Shown piece after piece: positions 42,143 to 52,411 of a DNA stretch of 64,000 nucleotides. How positions within the stretch are numbered: the first letter of the stretch is position 1; each line of letters opens with the position of its first letter. The notes under the pieces were generated by a model. That model searched no databases and was not told where the DNA came from. It was given only the letters and a program-made list of their open reading frames with translations. A program made the translations under genes and the position numbers. The stretch is from Saccharopolyspora elongata (GTDB taxonomy: Bacteria; Actinomycetota; Actinomycetes; Mycobacteriales; Pseudonocardiaceae): the NCBI RefSeq assembly GCF_004348985.1, contig NZ_SMKW01000037.1, forward strand, positions 1-64,000, read 5' to 3'.

Positions 42143-42840
42143 TGCGCCGGGAAACCCAGAACCTGCTGTTGCTGCTGCTGGGCGGCGCGCTGCTCAAGAT
42201 AGCGCTGGGCGGCAGCTACCTCCGCTACGTCAAGCCCGCGCTGTTCCCGTGGCTGGTGGTCGCCGGGGCGGTCATGATCGGGCTGTCGATCTTCGCGATC
42301 GTCCGCGACATCCGGGCCGGCGGGGCCGGGCAGCACGAGCACAATTCGCGCAGCCCGTGGATGCTCCTGCTGCCGGTGTTCGCGATCTTCCTGATCGCGC
42401 CGCCGGCCCTCGGCTCGGACTCCGTGACCCGTGACCGGATGGCGGCGCCGGCGGCCCCGAGGGAATCCCTGTTCCCGGACCTGCCGCCCGAGCAGGCGCC
42501 GCTGCTGGGCGTGTCGGAGTTCGTCACCCGCGCCATCTGGGACGGAAGCGGCGCCCTCAACGGCCGGGCGGTGCGCCTGCAGGGCTTCGTCGTGCACCTG
42601 ACGCCGGGGACGACGCAGCTCGCCAGGATGCGGATCAGCTGCTGCGCGGCGGACGCGGCGCCGGTGAAGGTCGAGCTCGCGGCCCCGCCGCAGGCGGCGG
42701 AGCTCCCGGCGGACACGTGGATCGAGGTGACCGGCAGGTTGCGGCCGGGCTCGGCCACCGAAGCCAACGACTACGTCCCGACGCTGGACACGATCCTGAT
42801 CCGCCCGATCCCGGCCCCGCAGGACACCTACGAGTACTGA
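42142..42840 (+). CDS. TIGR03943 family membrane protein (putative permease partner)
   Basis: 232 residues. Three N-terminal hydrophobic segments (about 7-25, 32-52, 70-90), a histidine-bearing loop (GAGQHEHNSRSP) that could bind metal, then a soluble periplasmic-type domain. That domain includes the conserved CC pair (RISCCAADAAPVKVEL) and WIEVTGRL. These proteins (COG3689-like) commonly pair with DUF318 permeases. GGAGG precedes the ATG by 6 bases. Ends 97 bp before the convergent zur gene. Confidence 0.9.
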   Translation: MRRETQNLLLLLLGGALLKIALGGSYLRYVKPALFPWLVVAGAVMIGLSIFAIVRDIRAGGAGQHEHNSRSPWMLLLPVFAIFLIAPPALGSDSVTRDRMAAPAAPRESLFPDLPPEQAPLLGVSEFVTRAIWDGSGALNGRAVRLQGFVVHLTPGTTQLARMRISCCAADAAPVKVELAAPPQAAELPADTWIEVTGRLRPGSATEANDYVPTLDTILIRPIPAPQDTYEY

Positions 42841-42885
42841 CCGGATCACACGACCTGGTCACGTCCGCTGGCCGGGCGGCGCCTC

Positions 42886-42916
42886 CGAGGTTCCGCCACC
42901 CGCACCGTTACGCAAA
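42886..42916 (-). repeat. Fragment of the dispersed repeat
   Basis: GAGGTTCCGCCACCCGCACC followed by GTTACGCA matches the end of the repeat at 49351-49510; only this end is present. It lies between the permease partner and zur. Confidence 0.5.
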
Positions 42917-42923
42917 CCGAGCC

Positions 42924-42939
42924 TGGAAAATGGTTTTCA
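42924..42939. promoter_or_regulatory. Zur-box-like palindrome at the 3' end of zur
   Basis: TGGAAAATGGTTTTCA (GAAAA/TTTTC arms) looks more like the Zur consensus than the permease site, but it overlaps the zur stop codon and no gene starts nearby. It may be a distal site or chance. Confidence 0.3.
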
Positions 42940-43362
42940 GAGGCCGCGGGCGGTGCAGTCGGGGCAGGTGCCGATGATCTCGACCGTGTGGCTGACGTCG
43001 GAGAAGCCGTGCTCCTGGCCGATCCGCTCGGCCCAGTTCTCCACCGGCGGGTCGGCCACCTCCACGGTCCGCCCGCAGTGCCGGCACACCAGGTGATGGT
43101 GGTGGTGGCTGGAGCAACGCCGGTAGACCGCCTCGCCGGACGGCGTGCGCAGCACGTCGACCTCGCCCGCGTCGGCCAGGGTTTGCAGCGTGCGGTAGAC
43201 CGTGGTCAGGCCGATGCCCTCGCCCTGCCGCCGCAGCTCCTCGTGCAGTTCCTGGGCGGAGCGGAAGTCGTCGACCTGGTCCAGCAGGTTCGAAACCGCC
43301 GCTCGCTGCTTGGTGGCCCGCAGTCCCGGTACGCCGACCGTGGGACCCTCGCCGGTGGTCAC
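42937..43362 (-). CDS. zur: Zinc uptake regulator Zur (Fur family)
   Basis: 141 residues. Winged helix with FRSAQELHEELRRQGEGIGLTTVYRTLQ, followed by the dimerisation domain with metal sites. The HHHHHLVCRHCG stretch and CPDC provide the two CxxC structural zinc pairs plus regulatory histidines. In related actinobacteria it is co-transcribed with smtB and zinc-loaded Zur represses uptake genes. GTG 43362 overlaps the smtB stop by 4 bp (GTGA); AGGAG and GGAGAC lie upstream. Confidence 0.95.
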   Translation of the reverse strand: MTTGEGPTVGVPGLRATKQRAAVSNLLDQVDDFRSAQELHEELRRQGEGIGLTTVYRTLQTLADAGEVDVLRTPSGEAVYRRCSSHHHHHLVCRHCGRTVEVADPPVENWAERIGQEHGFSDVSHTVEIIGTCPDCTARGL

Positions 43363-43823
43363 GCTGTCTCCGTCTCCTGTCGGGAGTTGGGTGCGATGGA
43401 ACGTGGTGCCGAACCGCGCGACCGCACGCCGGAGATCTCCTCCGCGTGCGCGGCGGCGTCCACCACGATGTGCGCCAGGTGTTCGTCCACGAGGCGGTAG
43501 ACGACCTCGCGGCCGTGCCGCTCGCCGTGCACGACCCCGGCGGACTTCAGCACCCGGAGGTGCTGGCTGATCAGCGGCTGGGCGACGCCGAGCGCGTCGA
43601 CCAGCTCGTGCACGCAGCGTTCCGACTCCCGCAGCTGCAGGACGATCGCGATGCGCACCGGGGCGGCCAGCGCCCGCAACAGCTCGCCGGCCTCGACCAG
43701 GATCCGCTGGTCCCGCATCGGGACCGGGTGCGCGTCCCGCTCCGGGGAGTGCACGTGGTCGTCGAGGCCGTCCAAGCCCGCGGTCGACCGGGTCGGCTCG
43801 GATTGCGGGCTGACGGCGGGCAT
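43359..43823 (-). CDS. smtB: Zinc-responsive ArsR/SmtB repressor
   Basis: 154 residues. ArsR-type winged helix (LLRALAAPVRIAIVLQLRESERCVHELVDALG, then VAQPLISQHLRVLKSAG). Two alpha-5 zinc ligands per monomer are visible in DEHLAHIVVDAAAHAEE. It should repress zur or its own operon when zinc is scarce, as in mycobacterial smtB-zur; the direct targets are not shown. ATG has AAAGGAAG upstream. Divergent from glyS. Confidence 0.93.
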   Translation of the reverse strand: MPAVSPQSEPTRSTAGLDGLDDHVHSPERDAHPVPMRDQRILVEAGELLRALAAPVRIAIVLQLRESERCVHELVDALGVAQPLISQHLRVLKSAGVVHGERHGREVVYRLVDEHLAHIVVDAAAHAEEISGVRSRGSAPRSIAPNSRQETETA

Positions 43824-44078
43824 CGCTTCCTTTCCGGCGAGGCCTCCACACGGCGTCGCCTGCCTGCGGTGGCGTCGGTCGGGCAGGCCACTCGAACGGT
43901 GGCCTGCGCGCGGGGACGCTTCGCGCCCTCCATCCTACGGGTATGCCCGGCCTGACCTGTCACATCAATACCGCGCGCCCCGCCGGCGCCACCGCGTCGC
44001 CCGGGTGGCCAGCCCGGGCGAACGTCACCCGGTCCGGGATCGGTACGCTGGGAAACTCCAGCCCGACCAGCTGGTTCG

Positions 44079-45494
<1,416 letters not shown>

Positions 45495-45502
45495 TCCGGG
45501 CT

Positions 45503-45545
45503 CGGGCCGGTGGTGTTCTCGGACACCACCGGCCCGTTCTTTCCG
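45503..45545 (+). terminator. Rho-independent terminator of glyS
   Basis: CGGGCCGGTGGTGT (45503-45516) pairs perfectly with ACACCACCGGCCCG (45523-45536); the plus strand continues TTCTTT. Confidence 0.8.
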
Positions 45546-45619
45546 AAAGTGGTTGGGCCGGTTGGTTTTCCCGCGCCCGGCCTGTCCCGGCGGACCCGAA
45601 GATCTGCGAGGATGCCAAC

Positions 45620-46276
45620 GTGAGCCCCCATCGAGCCGCCCACCGGCGCCGACCCGCAGGCCGGGTGTTCGGGCGCGTCCTGGTCGGCGCCTTGCTGGTG
45701 GCGCTGCTGGTGATCGGCGGCACCGCGTTCCGGGTGTGGCAGGTGGCTCGCGCCGACGACCGACGGCCGGTGGACATCGTGATCGTGCTCGGCGCCGCCC
45801 AGTACCACGGCAAGCCCTCGGACGTGCTCGCCGCGCGGCTCGAACAGGCCTTGGAGCTCCACCAGGACGGCCTGACCAAGTACATCGTCACGGTCGGCGG
45901 CCGGCTGCCCGGCGACGCCTTCACCGAGGCGCAGGCCGGCAAGAAGTGGCTGACCGAGAACGGGGTGCCCGCCGAGAAGATCGTCGACGTCGACGTCGGC
46001 AGCGACACGCTGGGCAGCCTGCAGGCGGTCGCCGACATCTCCCAGCAGCGGGGTTGGACGAGCGCCCTCATCGTGAGCGACCCCTGGCACTCGCTGCGGG
46101 CGCGGACGATGGCCAGCGACTTCGGGCTCGACGCGTGGGCGTCACCGGCCCGGTCCGGGCCCGTGGTGCAGACCCGCGAGGTCCAGTTCAAGTACATCGT
46201 CCGGGAAACCGGCGCGTTGCTGTACTACCGGCTCACGCACGCACCGGCGGAGATCGCCGGCGACGGCCTGGGCTGA
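45620..46276 (+). CDS. DUF218 (YdcF/SanA-like) membrane-anchored protein
   Basis: 218 residues. One transmembrane helix near residues 15-38, followed by a DUF218 domain (DIVIVLGAAQYHGKPSDVLAARLEQAL, YIVTVGGRLPGD, LIVSDPWHSLRARTMA) predicted to face the cell exterior. Related to SanA/YdcF proteins linked to envelope permeability; activity unknown. GTG has GAGGA about 9 bases upstream. Confidence 0.88.
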   Translation: MSPHRAAHRRRPAGRVFGRVLVGALLVALLVIGGTAFRVWQVARADDRRPVDIVIVLGAAQYHGKPSDVLAARLEQALELHQDGLTKYIVTVGGRLPGDAFTEAQAGKKWLTENGVPAEKIVDVDVGSDTLGSLQAVADISQQRGWTSALIVSDPWHSLRARTMASDFGLDAWASPARSGPVVQTREVQFKYIVRETGALLYYRLTHAPAEIAGDGLG

Positions 46277-46342
46277 TTGACCCGGGTGGGTCGACGCCGC
46301 GGCACCGCCGCCGGAATGCGGTGGTCCGTCGGGTTCGCACCG

Positions 46343-46348
46343 TAATCT
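46343..46348 (+). promoter_or_regulatory. -10 element of leaderless dgt
   Basis: TAATCT 7 bases before the dgt ATG; no ribosome-binding sequence present. Confidence 0.5.
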
Positions 46349-46355
46349 GAGCGGG

Positions 46356-47660
46356 ATGAGCTCCGGAGACCCCACGGGCGCCATGCCCGGCTACGACGCG
46401 CACGACCTGCGGCGGCTGCTGCCCGAGCCGCCGAAGTCGGCCGTGCCCGCCGAAGGCCGGTCGGACGACCGAAACCCGTTCGCGCGGGACCGGGCGCGGG
46501 TCCTGCACTCGGCGGCGCTGCGCCGGCTGGCGGGGAAGACGCAGGTCGTTGGCCCGGAAGAGGGCGATGTGCCGCGCACCCGGCTGACCCACTCGCTGGA
46601 GGTGGCGCAGATCGGGCGGGGCATCGCCGCCGCGCTGGGCGCCGATCCGGACCTGGTGGACACCGCCGGGCTCGCGCACGACATCGGGCATCCGCCGTTC
46701 GGGCACAACGGCGAGCGGGCGCTGAACGACCTGGCCGACGGTTGTGGCGGCTTCGAGGGCAACGCGCAAACCCTCCGCATCCTCACCCGGCTGGAGCCGA
46801 AGCTGGCCGGCTCGGACGACGTCGGCGGCGGCCTGAACCTGACCCGCGCGTGCCTGGACGCGGCGACGAAGTACCCGTGGCCGAAGCGCCCGGGCGAGGC
46901 CAAGTTCGGCGCCTACCCGGACGACCTGGCGGTGTTCGAGTGGCTGCGCGACGGCGCGCCGGAGGGTCGCCGGTGCCTGGAGGCCCAGGTGATGGACTGG
47001 TCCGACGACGTGGCCTACTCGGTGCACGACGTCGAGGACGGGGTGCTGTCGGGGCGGATCTCGCTGCGCTCGCTGACCAGCGGCGAGGAGCGTGCGGAGA
47101 TCGTCCGGATGGCCGCGAAGCACTTCTGGGGCGACGGCTCGGGCGACACCGCGGGGCTGCTCGACCACGCCGCGGCGGAGCTGGTGCGGTGGCCGGTGGT
47201 GAACGCGGTGCTGGACTACGACGGCACGTTCCGCGCGCAGATTGCGCTGAAGCGGCTCACCAGCGAGCTGGTCGGGCGGTTCGTGGCCGCGGCGGTGACC
47301 GGGACGGTGGAGCGCTTCGGGCCAGGGCCGTTGACCCGCTACCGCGCGGAGCTGGTCGTGCCGGAGCCGGTGGTGGCGGAGGTCGCGGTGCTCAAGGCCG
47401 TCGCGCTGCGGTACGTGATGAGCGACCCGCAGCGGTTGCGCATGCAGGAGCGGCAGCGGGCGCTGCTGACCGAGCTGGTGTGGGCGCTGGCCGAGCGAGC
47501 CCCGGAATCGCTGGATCCGGCGATGGCCCCGGCCTGGCACCGGGCGGGCGACGACCGGGCCCGGCTGCGGGTGGTGCTGGACCAGGTCTCGTCGCTGACG
47601 GACGCGCAGGCGATCTCCTGGCATCGAAAGCATGTACGGAACGTGTCCGAATCGATGTGA
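46356..47660 (+). CDS. dgt: Deoxyguanosinetriphosphate triphosphohydrolase-like protein
   Basis: 434 residues, HD-superfamily dNTPase. HD signature H..HD..D is visible as [32 protein letters not shown], and [13 protein letters not shown]. It hydrolyses dGTP or other dNTPs to nucleosides and tripolyphosphate, thereby controlling precursor pools. Immediate context (dgt, then dnaG two genes on) is conserved in actinobacteria. Leaderless start. Confidence 0.95.
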   Translation: MSSGDPTGAMPGYDAHDLRRLLPEPPKSAVPAEGRSDDRNPFARDRARVLHSAALRRLAGKTQVVGPEEGDVPRTRLTHSLEVAQIGRGIAAALGADPDLVDTAGLAHDIGHPPFGHNGERALNDLADGCGGFEGNAQTLRILTRLEPKLAGSDDVGGGLNLTRACLDAATKYPWPKRPGEAKFGAYPDDLAVFEWLRDGAPEGRRCLEAQVMDWSDDVAYSVHDVEDGVLSGRISLRSLTSGEERAEIVRMAAKHFWGDGSGDTAGLLDHAAAELVRWPVVNAVLDYDGTFRAQIALKRLTSELVGRFVAAAVTGTVERFGPGPLTRYRAELVVPEPVVAEVAVLKAVALRYVMSDPQRLRMQERQRALLTELVWALAERAPESLDPAMAPAWHRAGDDRARLRVVLDQVSSLTDAQAISWHRKHVRNVSESM

Positions 47661-47837
47661 CGTTAATCCGAAAGGGGAGAGTTGATCTGGGGTTCGCCCC
47701 CAGAATTCTTACTCAGTGTGTTGCTCGGCGAGCCCCGAACGCCGACGGCACCGCCCCCGATCCCCGTCCGGCTGCTTCGAAACCGTTCGGTGCAGCCCGC
47801 GGCCCGGCCCCGAAACCCGGGTCGCAAGGAGACCCCG

Positions 47838-48023
47838 ATGCGCAACCGGCACTACATCCAGAAGCTCGTCGTCGGCGGCGAGCCGTACGTGAACACCGAC
47901 AACCTGGCCGATTGGGTCCGGGACCTGCGGTGGCAGGACCCGGCGGCCCAGCGCGCGGCCCACTACATCGCCCAGGAACTCCGCCTGATGGGCCTGTCCG
48001 ACATCGAGGAATCCGTCCGTTAG
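47838..48023 (+). CDS. Small conserved-looking hypothetical protein
   Basis: 61 residues: basic and helical in outline, with HYIQKLVVGGEPYVNTDNLADW and the late AAHYIAQELRLMGLSDIEE. No family recognised. ATG has AAGGAG 7 bases upstream, which argues for translation. A longer in-frame start at 47682 has no ribosome site. Confidence 0.7.
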   Translation: MRNRHYIQKLVVGGEPYVNTDNLADWVRDLRWQDPAAQRAAHYIAQELRLMGLSDIEESVR

Positions 48024-48133
48024 GGCGAAGCGGGCGAGAAACCGCCAATCGCTCGCGCCCACCGTCGGCCGTTCGGCTGGCAGACTCGGGATCAGCCCCG
48101 AGTCAGCCGACGCGGAAACGGAGCCCAGCGGCC

Positions 48134-49228
48134 GTGAGCGAACACCTCGACTTCAGCCTGTCCCTGCACCGGCGGCTCGCTCCGCCGGCGAACACCCCGT
48201 TCTGCTGGTCGCCGTACTCGGTGGCCAGCGCGCTCGGCCTGGCCGCGACCGCGACCGGCGGCCGGACCAGGGACGAACTGGTCACCGCGCTGCGCGACGA
48301 CCCGGCGGGGCTGCTGAAGCTGCTCGGCGGCGCCGCCGAGCTCTCCGGTGGCCCGTCCGCCGAGCCGCCCGTGCTGGCGGTGGCCAACACCCTCTGGGCG
48401 CACGCGGATCTCCCGATCCACCAGTCCTACCTGACCGCGCTGGAGGACTGGCCGGGTAGCGCGGTGCGCCACGCGCCCTTCCGGACCGCCCCGGAGGATG
48501 CCCGGAAGCTGATCAACGCCGACGTCGCGGAGACGACGCGAGATCTGATCCGCGAGCTGCTGAGCCCGGGTTCGGTGGTCGCGGACACGGTCGCTGCCCT
48601 GGTCAACGCCCTCTACCTGAAGGTTTCGTGGCGGGAGGCGTTCGACGAGAAGGCCACCGACCGTCGGCCGTTCCACGCCCCGGCGGGCGACCGCGACGTG
48701 CCGACCATGCGCGCCACCCGACACCTCGGCTACGCCGCCGCCGAAGGCTGGCAGGTCGTCAGCCTGCCGGCGGCCGGCGGCGTCGAGGCCGTGGTGCTGC
48801 TGCCGGACGCCGACCTGGCGACTGCGGAGCCGGAACTCGACGCCGCGCAGTTGCGCAGGCTTCTGGCGGCCGTCGAACAGCAGCGGCTGGAGCTGTTCCT
48901 GCCGAAGTTCGACGTCACCGGCGACGCCGAGCTGACCAGGTCGCTCGGGGCGCTCGGCGTGGAGGAGCTGTTCACCCCCGCGGCGGACTTCTCGCCGCTG
49001 ACCGATCAGCCGCTGCGGGTTTCGACGGTCGTGCACCAGGCGGTGCTCGAAGTCGACGAGAGCGGCCTCGAAGGCGCCGCCGCGACGGCGGTGATGATGC
49101 GGCTGACCGCGATCGTCCGGGAACCGGACCCGATCCGGGTCGAGGTCGACCGGCCGTTCCTGTTCCTGGTGCGCCACCAGGCCACGGGCGCCCTCTACTT
49201 CCTGGCCCGCGTCACCGACCCGAGCTGA
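48134..49228 (+). CDS. Serpin family serine protease inhibitor
   Basis: 364 residues, a compact serpin without a signal peptide, so probably cytosolic. Family features are FCWSPYSVASALGLAATATGG near the start, VALVNALYLKVSW, the hinge EVDESGLEGAAATAVMM, and the C-terminal RPFLFLVRH. The small-residue hinge (GLEGAAATA) suggests a working inhibitory loop; P1 would lie around the RLTAI segment, so chymotrypsin- or elastase-like targets are possible but unknown. GTG 48134; ribosome site weak. Bacterial serpins are uncommon. Confidence 0.93.
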   Translation: MSEHLDFSLSLHRRLAPPANTPFCWSPYSVASALGLAATATGGRTRDELVTALRDDPAGLLKLLGGAAELSGGPSAEPPVLAVANTLWAHADLPIHQSYLTALEDWPGSAVRHAPFRTAPEDARKLINADVAETTRDLIRELLSPGSVVADTVAALVNALYLKVSWREAFDEKATDRRPFHAPAGDRDVPTMRATRHLGYAAAEGWQVVSLPAAGGVEAVVLLPDADLATAEPELDAAQLRRLLAAVEQQRLELFLPKFDVTGDAELTRSLGALGVEELFTPAADFSPLTDQPLRVSTVVHQAVLEVDESGLEGAAATAVMMRLTAIVREPDPIRVEVDRPFLFLVRHQATGALYFLARVTDPS

Positions 49229-49256
49229 GCACCGCCCGCCCCGGGTTCACTGTTTC

Positions 49257-49561
49257 CGCTGGTCACCCAGGCCGTGCGTGTTTTGTGTCGCTATGGAGGC
49301 TGTTTTGGATGTCGTGGTGTGAGGTGTGGTGGCGCGGGGTTTTGTCTTTGAAGCGGCGTAGCCGCTTAGCCCGCCCTCGCAGCTGGCACCGCTGCGGGTT
49401 CTCAGGGGTCTTCTCGCGAGGACAGCCCCGACGTGGTGAATTGGCATTCATGATGTCGGGGATCCCACAGTGAGAAGGCGCCTGAGGTTCCGCTACCCGC
49501 ACCGCCACGCAGAGCAAGTTCGGAAACAGGCTCTATAACAACACAAAACGCGCTGGTCACC
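49257..49561. mobile_element. MITE-like element flanked by direct repeat
   Basis: About 300 bp with an exact 11-bp direct repeat CGCTGGTCACC at both ends (49257-49267, 49551-49561). Imperfect terminal inverted repeats TTTTGTGTCGCTATGG.. at 49281-49307 and 49522-49548 match at 21 of 27. Its centre is the dispersed repeat 49351-49510. No transposase gene is present. The right direct repeat contains the stop codon of the sigma factor gene. Confidence 0.6.
49351..49510 (-). repeat. Dispersed intergenic repeat, copy 2
   Basis: Aligns along its length, inverted, with 22314-22475. Short frames that translate it are not genes. Internal pairing is preserved although the arms differ. Confidence 0.75.
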
Positions 49562-50450
49562 AGGGGACGTGAGTGAGCTTGTCCGGGTTGACGATGTCGA
49601 AGATCGCCGCCGGGCGGCCGTCCCGCACCGCCATGGTGAACACCCGCGGGGCGGCCGTCTCGGCATCGTTGCCCATGAACATCACGCCGAGGTCGCCGTT
49701 GACCATCACCGGCCGGATGTTCTCGACCAGGCCGTCGCCGTACTTCTCCATGAGCCCCACGATGAACCGGGCGACCTTGTCGATGCCCACCACCGGACGC
49801 CGCGCGGTGCGGGCCTTGCCGCCGCTGTCGCCGTAGACCGCCACCGCCGGGTGCAGCACCCGGGTGATCGCTTCGAGGTCCTTCGACGCCACCGCGGTGA
49901 GGAATTCCTCCAGCACCTGATGCTGCTCGGGCAACGGAACCCGCTCCGGCGGGTCGGCGTCGGCCATCGCCCGCCGCGCCCGCGACGCGTGCTGCCGCGC
50001 GGACGCCACGCTGCACCCGATCACCTCGGCGATCTCGGCGAACGGCACGTCGAAGCCGTCGTGCAGCACGAACGCCAGCCGCTGGTCCGGCGGCAGCTCG
50101 TGCAGCACCCGCATCGCCGCCATCCGCAGGTCGTCCTGGGTCGCCACGATGTCGCCCGGGTCCGCGTCGAGCGAGGTCACCAGCGGTTCCGGCAGCCACG
50201 GCCCGACGTACTGCTCGCGCCGGACGGCGGCCGAGCGCATCCGGTCCAGGCACAGCCTGCTGACCACGGTGGTCAGCCAGCCGGTCAGGTCGCGGATCGT
50301 CTCGCGGTCGGTCGACGCCAGCCGCAGCCACGCGTCCTGGACCGCGTCCTCGGCGTCGGCGATCCGGCCCGTGAGCCGGTAGCCGATGCCGATCAGCCGG
50401 CTCCGGTGCTGGTCGAATTCCGTGGCCAGGTCGGTGTTCGTTGCGGGCAC
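49557..50450 (-). CDS. ECF41-type RNA polymerase sigma factor
   Basis: 297 residues. Sigma-2 (EFDQHRSRLIGIGYRLTGRIADAEDAVQDAWLRL) and sigma-4 (LPPDQRLAFVLHDGFDVPFAEIAEVIGCSVASARQHASRARRAM) regions are followed by a SnoaL-like C-terminal domain. The ECF41 linker motif GPWLPEPL and terminal NPDKL are present. In ECF41 the extra domain tunes core binding. The usual partner, a carboxymuconolactone decarboxylase or oxidoreductase gene, is not next to it. GTG 50450 is used (CAGAAT 7 bases upstream suggests leaderless); ATG 50498 is an alternative. Confidence 0.92.
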   Translation of the reverse strand: MPATNTDLATEFDQHRSRLIGIGYRLTGRIADAEDAVQDAWLRLASTDRETIRDLTGWLTTVVSRLCLDRMRSAAVRREQYVGPWLPEPLVTSLDADPGDIVATQDDLRMAAMRVLHELPPDQRLAFVLHDGFDVPFAEIAEVIGCSVASARQHASRARRAMADADPPERVPLPEQHQVLEEFLTAVASKDLEAITRVLHPAVAVYGDSGGKARTARRPVVGIDKVARFIVGLMEKYGDGLVENIRPVMVNGDLGVMFMGNDAETAAPRVFTMAVRDGRPAAIFDIVNPDKLTHVPW

Positions 50451-50506
50451 AGCCGAGATTCTGCCGCACCGGCAAGCCACCTCGAACGTGACGATCACAA
50501 TGCCCC

Positions 50507-50512
50507 TAGACT
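50507..50512 (+). promoter_or_regulatory. -10 element of leaderless dnaG
   Basis: TAGACT 6 bases before the dnaG GTG. Confidence 0.5.
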
Positions 50513-50518
50513 GGGTGC

Positions 50519-52411
50519 GTGGCAGGCAGGATCCGGGAAAGCGACATCGCCGAAGTGCGCGATCGCAACCGGATCGACGATGTGGTCGGGGAATACGTCG
50601 CCCTGCGCAACGCCGGCGGCGGCGCGCAGAAGGGCCTGTGCCCGTTCCACGACGAGAAGACTCCGTCTTTCAACGTCCGGCCCAGCCATGGCACGTTCCA
50701 CTGCTTCGGCTGTGGCGAGGGCGGCGACGTCATCGCCTTCCTGATGAAGATCGAGCACCTCGGCTTCGTCGAGTCCGTCGAGCGGCTGGCCGACCGGGTG
50801 GGCCTGCAGCTGCAGTACGAGGGCGGCACGCCGGGCCCGAAGCGGGATCGCGGCACGCGCGCCCGGATGGTCGAGGCGCACCGCATCGCCGCCGAGTTCT
50901 ACGCGGAACAGCTCCGCTCCCCGGAGGCGCTGAAGGCGCGGGAGTACCTGACGCAGCGCGGCTTCGACGAGGCGGCGGCCGCGCGCTTCGGTTGCGGCTT
51001 CGCGCCCGCCGGCTGGGACAAGCTCACCAAGATCCTGCTGATGAAGGGCTTCGAGCTCGACGAGCTGATCAAGGGCGGCCTGTCCAAGGAGGGGCGTCGC
51101 GGCCCGATCGACCGGTTCCACCGGCGCCTGCTGTGGCCGCTGAAGGACCTCAGCGGCGACGTGGTCGGCTTCGGCGCGCGGCGGATCTTCGACGACGATC
51201 CGATCGAGGCCAAGTACGTCAACACCTCGGCCACCCCGATCTTCAACAAGTCGCAGGTGCTCTTCGGCATCGACCTGGCCAAGCGGGAGATCGCCAAGCG
51301 CCGCCAGGCGGTGGTTGTCGAGGGCTACACCGACGTGATGGCGATGCACCTGGCAGGCGTGCCGACGGCGGTGGCGTCCTGCGGCACGGCGTTCGGCGAC
51401 GACCACATCTCGGTGCTGCGCCGGCTGATGATGGACGATGACGCGTTCCGCGGCGAGGTCATCTTCACCTTCGACGGCGACGAGGCCGGGCAGAAGGCCG
51501 CGTTGAAGGCCTTCGACGGCGAGCAGCAGTTCGCCAGCCAGACCTACGTGGCGATCACCCCGGACGGCATGGACCCGTGCGAGCTGCGGGAGGCCAAGGG
51601 CGACGCGGCGGTGCGCGACCTGGTCGCCCGCCGGCGGCCGCTGTTCGAGTTCGCCATCCGCAGCCTGCTCACCGAATACGACCTGGACTCCGTCGACGGC
51701 CGGGTCGCGGCGCTGAAGCGCACGGTCCCGCTGGTCGCGCAGATCAAGGACCCGGCTCGCCGCGACGGTTATGCCGCGAAGCTGGCCTGGTGGGCCGGCT
51801 GGAACGACGAGAACCAGGTGGTGCGCCGGGTGCGGCAGAGCTCCGGCGCCCCGGTGCGCCAGACGCGGCGCCGTCCGCGGCAGGAAGAGGCGCAGCAGTC
51901 GCTGGGCATGGACGTCGACCTCCCGAAGCGCCCGCCCCGGCACGACCCGCGGTTCCTGCAGCGGGAGGCGCTGAAGGCGGCGCTCCAGGTGCCCGCGCTG
52001 GCAGGCCCGCTGTACGACGCTCTGCCGGAGGAAGCGTTCACCGAGCCCGCATATGCCGAGCTGCACCGGGCGTTGCTGGCCGCGGGCGGCACGGTGTCCG
52101 GGCTCTCCGGCGCGGCGTACGTGGACGCGGTGTCGCAGCAGTGCGAGAACGAGGTCGCGCGCAGCCTGCTCACGCTGCTCTCGGTGGAGAAGCTGGAGAA
52201 CCAGTCGGAGGAGGACCCGCGCTACGTCGCGGCCTTGATAGCCCGGTTGCAGGAACGGCTGGTCAGCAGGCAGATCGCGGACATCAAGTCGAAGGTGCAG
52301 CGGATGTCGCCGCTGGAGGACGCCGAGGAGTACAACGCGCTGTTCGGCGACATGGTCGCGCTGGAGGGCTACCGCAAGGCGCTGCTGGACCAGGCCATGG
52401 GGACGCTGTGA
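50519..52411 (+). CDS. dnaG: DNA primase
   Basis: 630 residues. CHC2 zinc finger at Cys41, His44, Cys62, Cys65 (CPFHDEK and FHCFGCGEGGD), TOPRIM catalytic core with VVVEGYTDVMAMHLAG and TFDGDEAGQKA, and a C-terminal DnaB-binding helical domain. It makes RNA primers for replication. GTG start with TAGACT six bases upstream indicates a leaderless transcript. Stop overlaps the next gene as GTGA. Confidence 0.96.
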   Translation: MAGRIRESDIAEVRDRNRIDDVVGEYVALRNAGGGAQKGLCPFHDEKTPSFNVRPSHGTFHCFGCGEGGDVIAFLMKIEHLGFVESVERLADRVGLQLQYEGGTPGPKRDRGTRARMVEAHRIAAEFYAEQLRSPEALKAREYLTQRGFDEAAAARFGCGFAPAGWDKLTKILLMKGFELDELIKGGLSKEGRRGPIDRFHRRLLWPLKDLSGDVVGFGARRIFDDDPIEAKYVNTSATPIFNKSQVLFGIDLAKREIAKRRQAVVVEGYTDVMAMHLAGVPTAVASCGTAFGDDHISVLRRLMMDDDAFRGEVIFTFDGDEAGQKAALKAFDGEQQFASQTYVAITPDGMDPCELREAKGDAAVRDLVARRRPLFEFAIRSLLTEYDLDSVDGRVAALKRTVPLVAQIKDPARRDGYAAKLAWWAGWNDENQVVRRVRQSSGAPVRQTRRRPRQEEAQQSLGMDVDLPKRPPRHDPRFLQREALKAALQVPALAGPLYDALPEEAFTEPAYAELHRALLAAGGTVSGLSGAAYVDAVSQQCENEVARSLLTLLSVEKLENQSEEDPRYVAALIARLQERLVSRQIADIKSKVQRMSPLEDAEEYNALFGDMVALEGYRKALLDQAMGTL

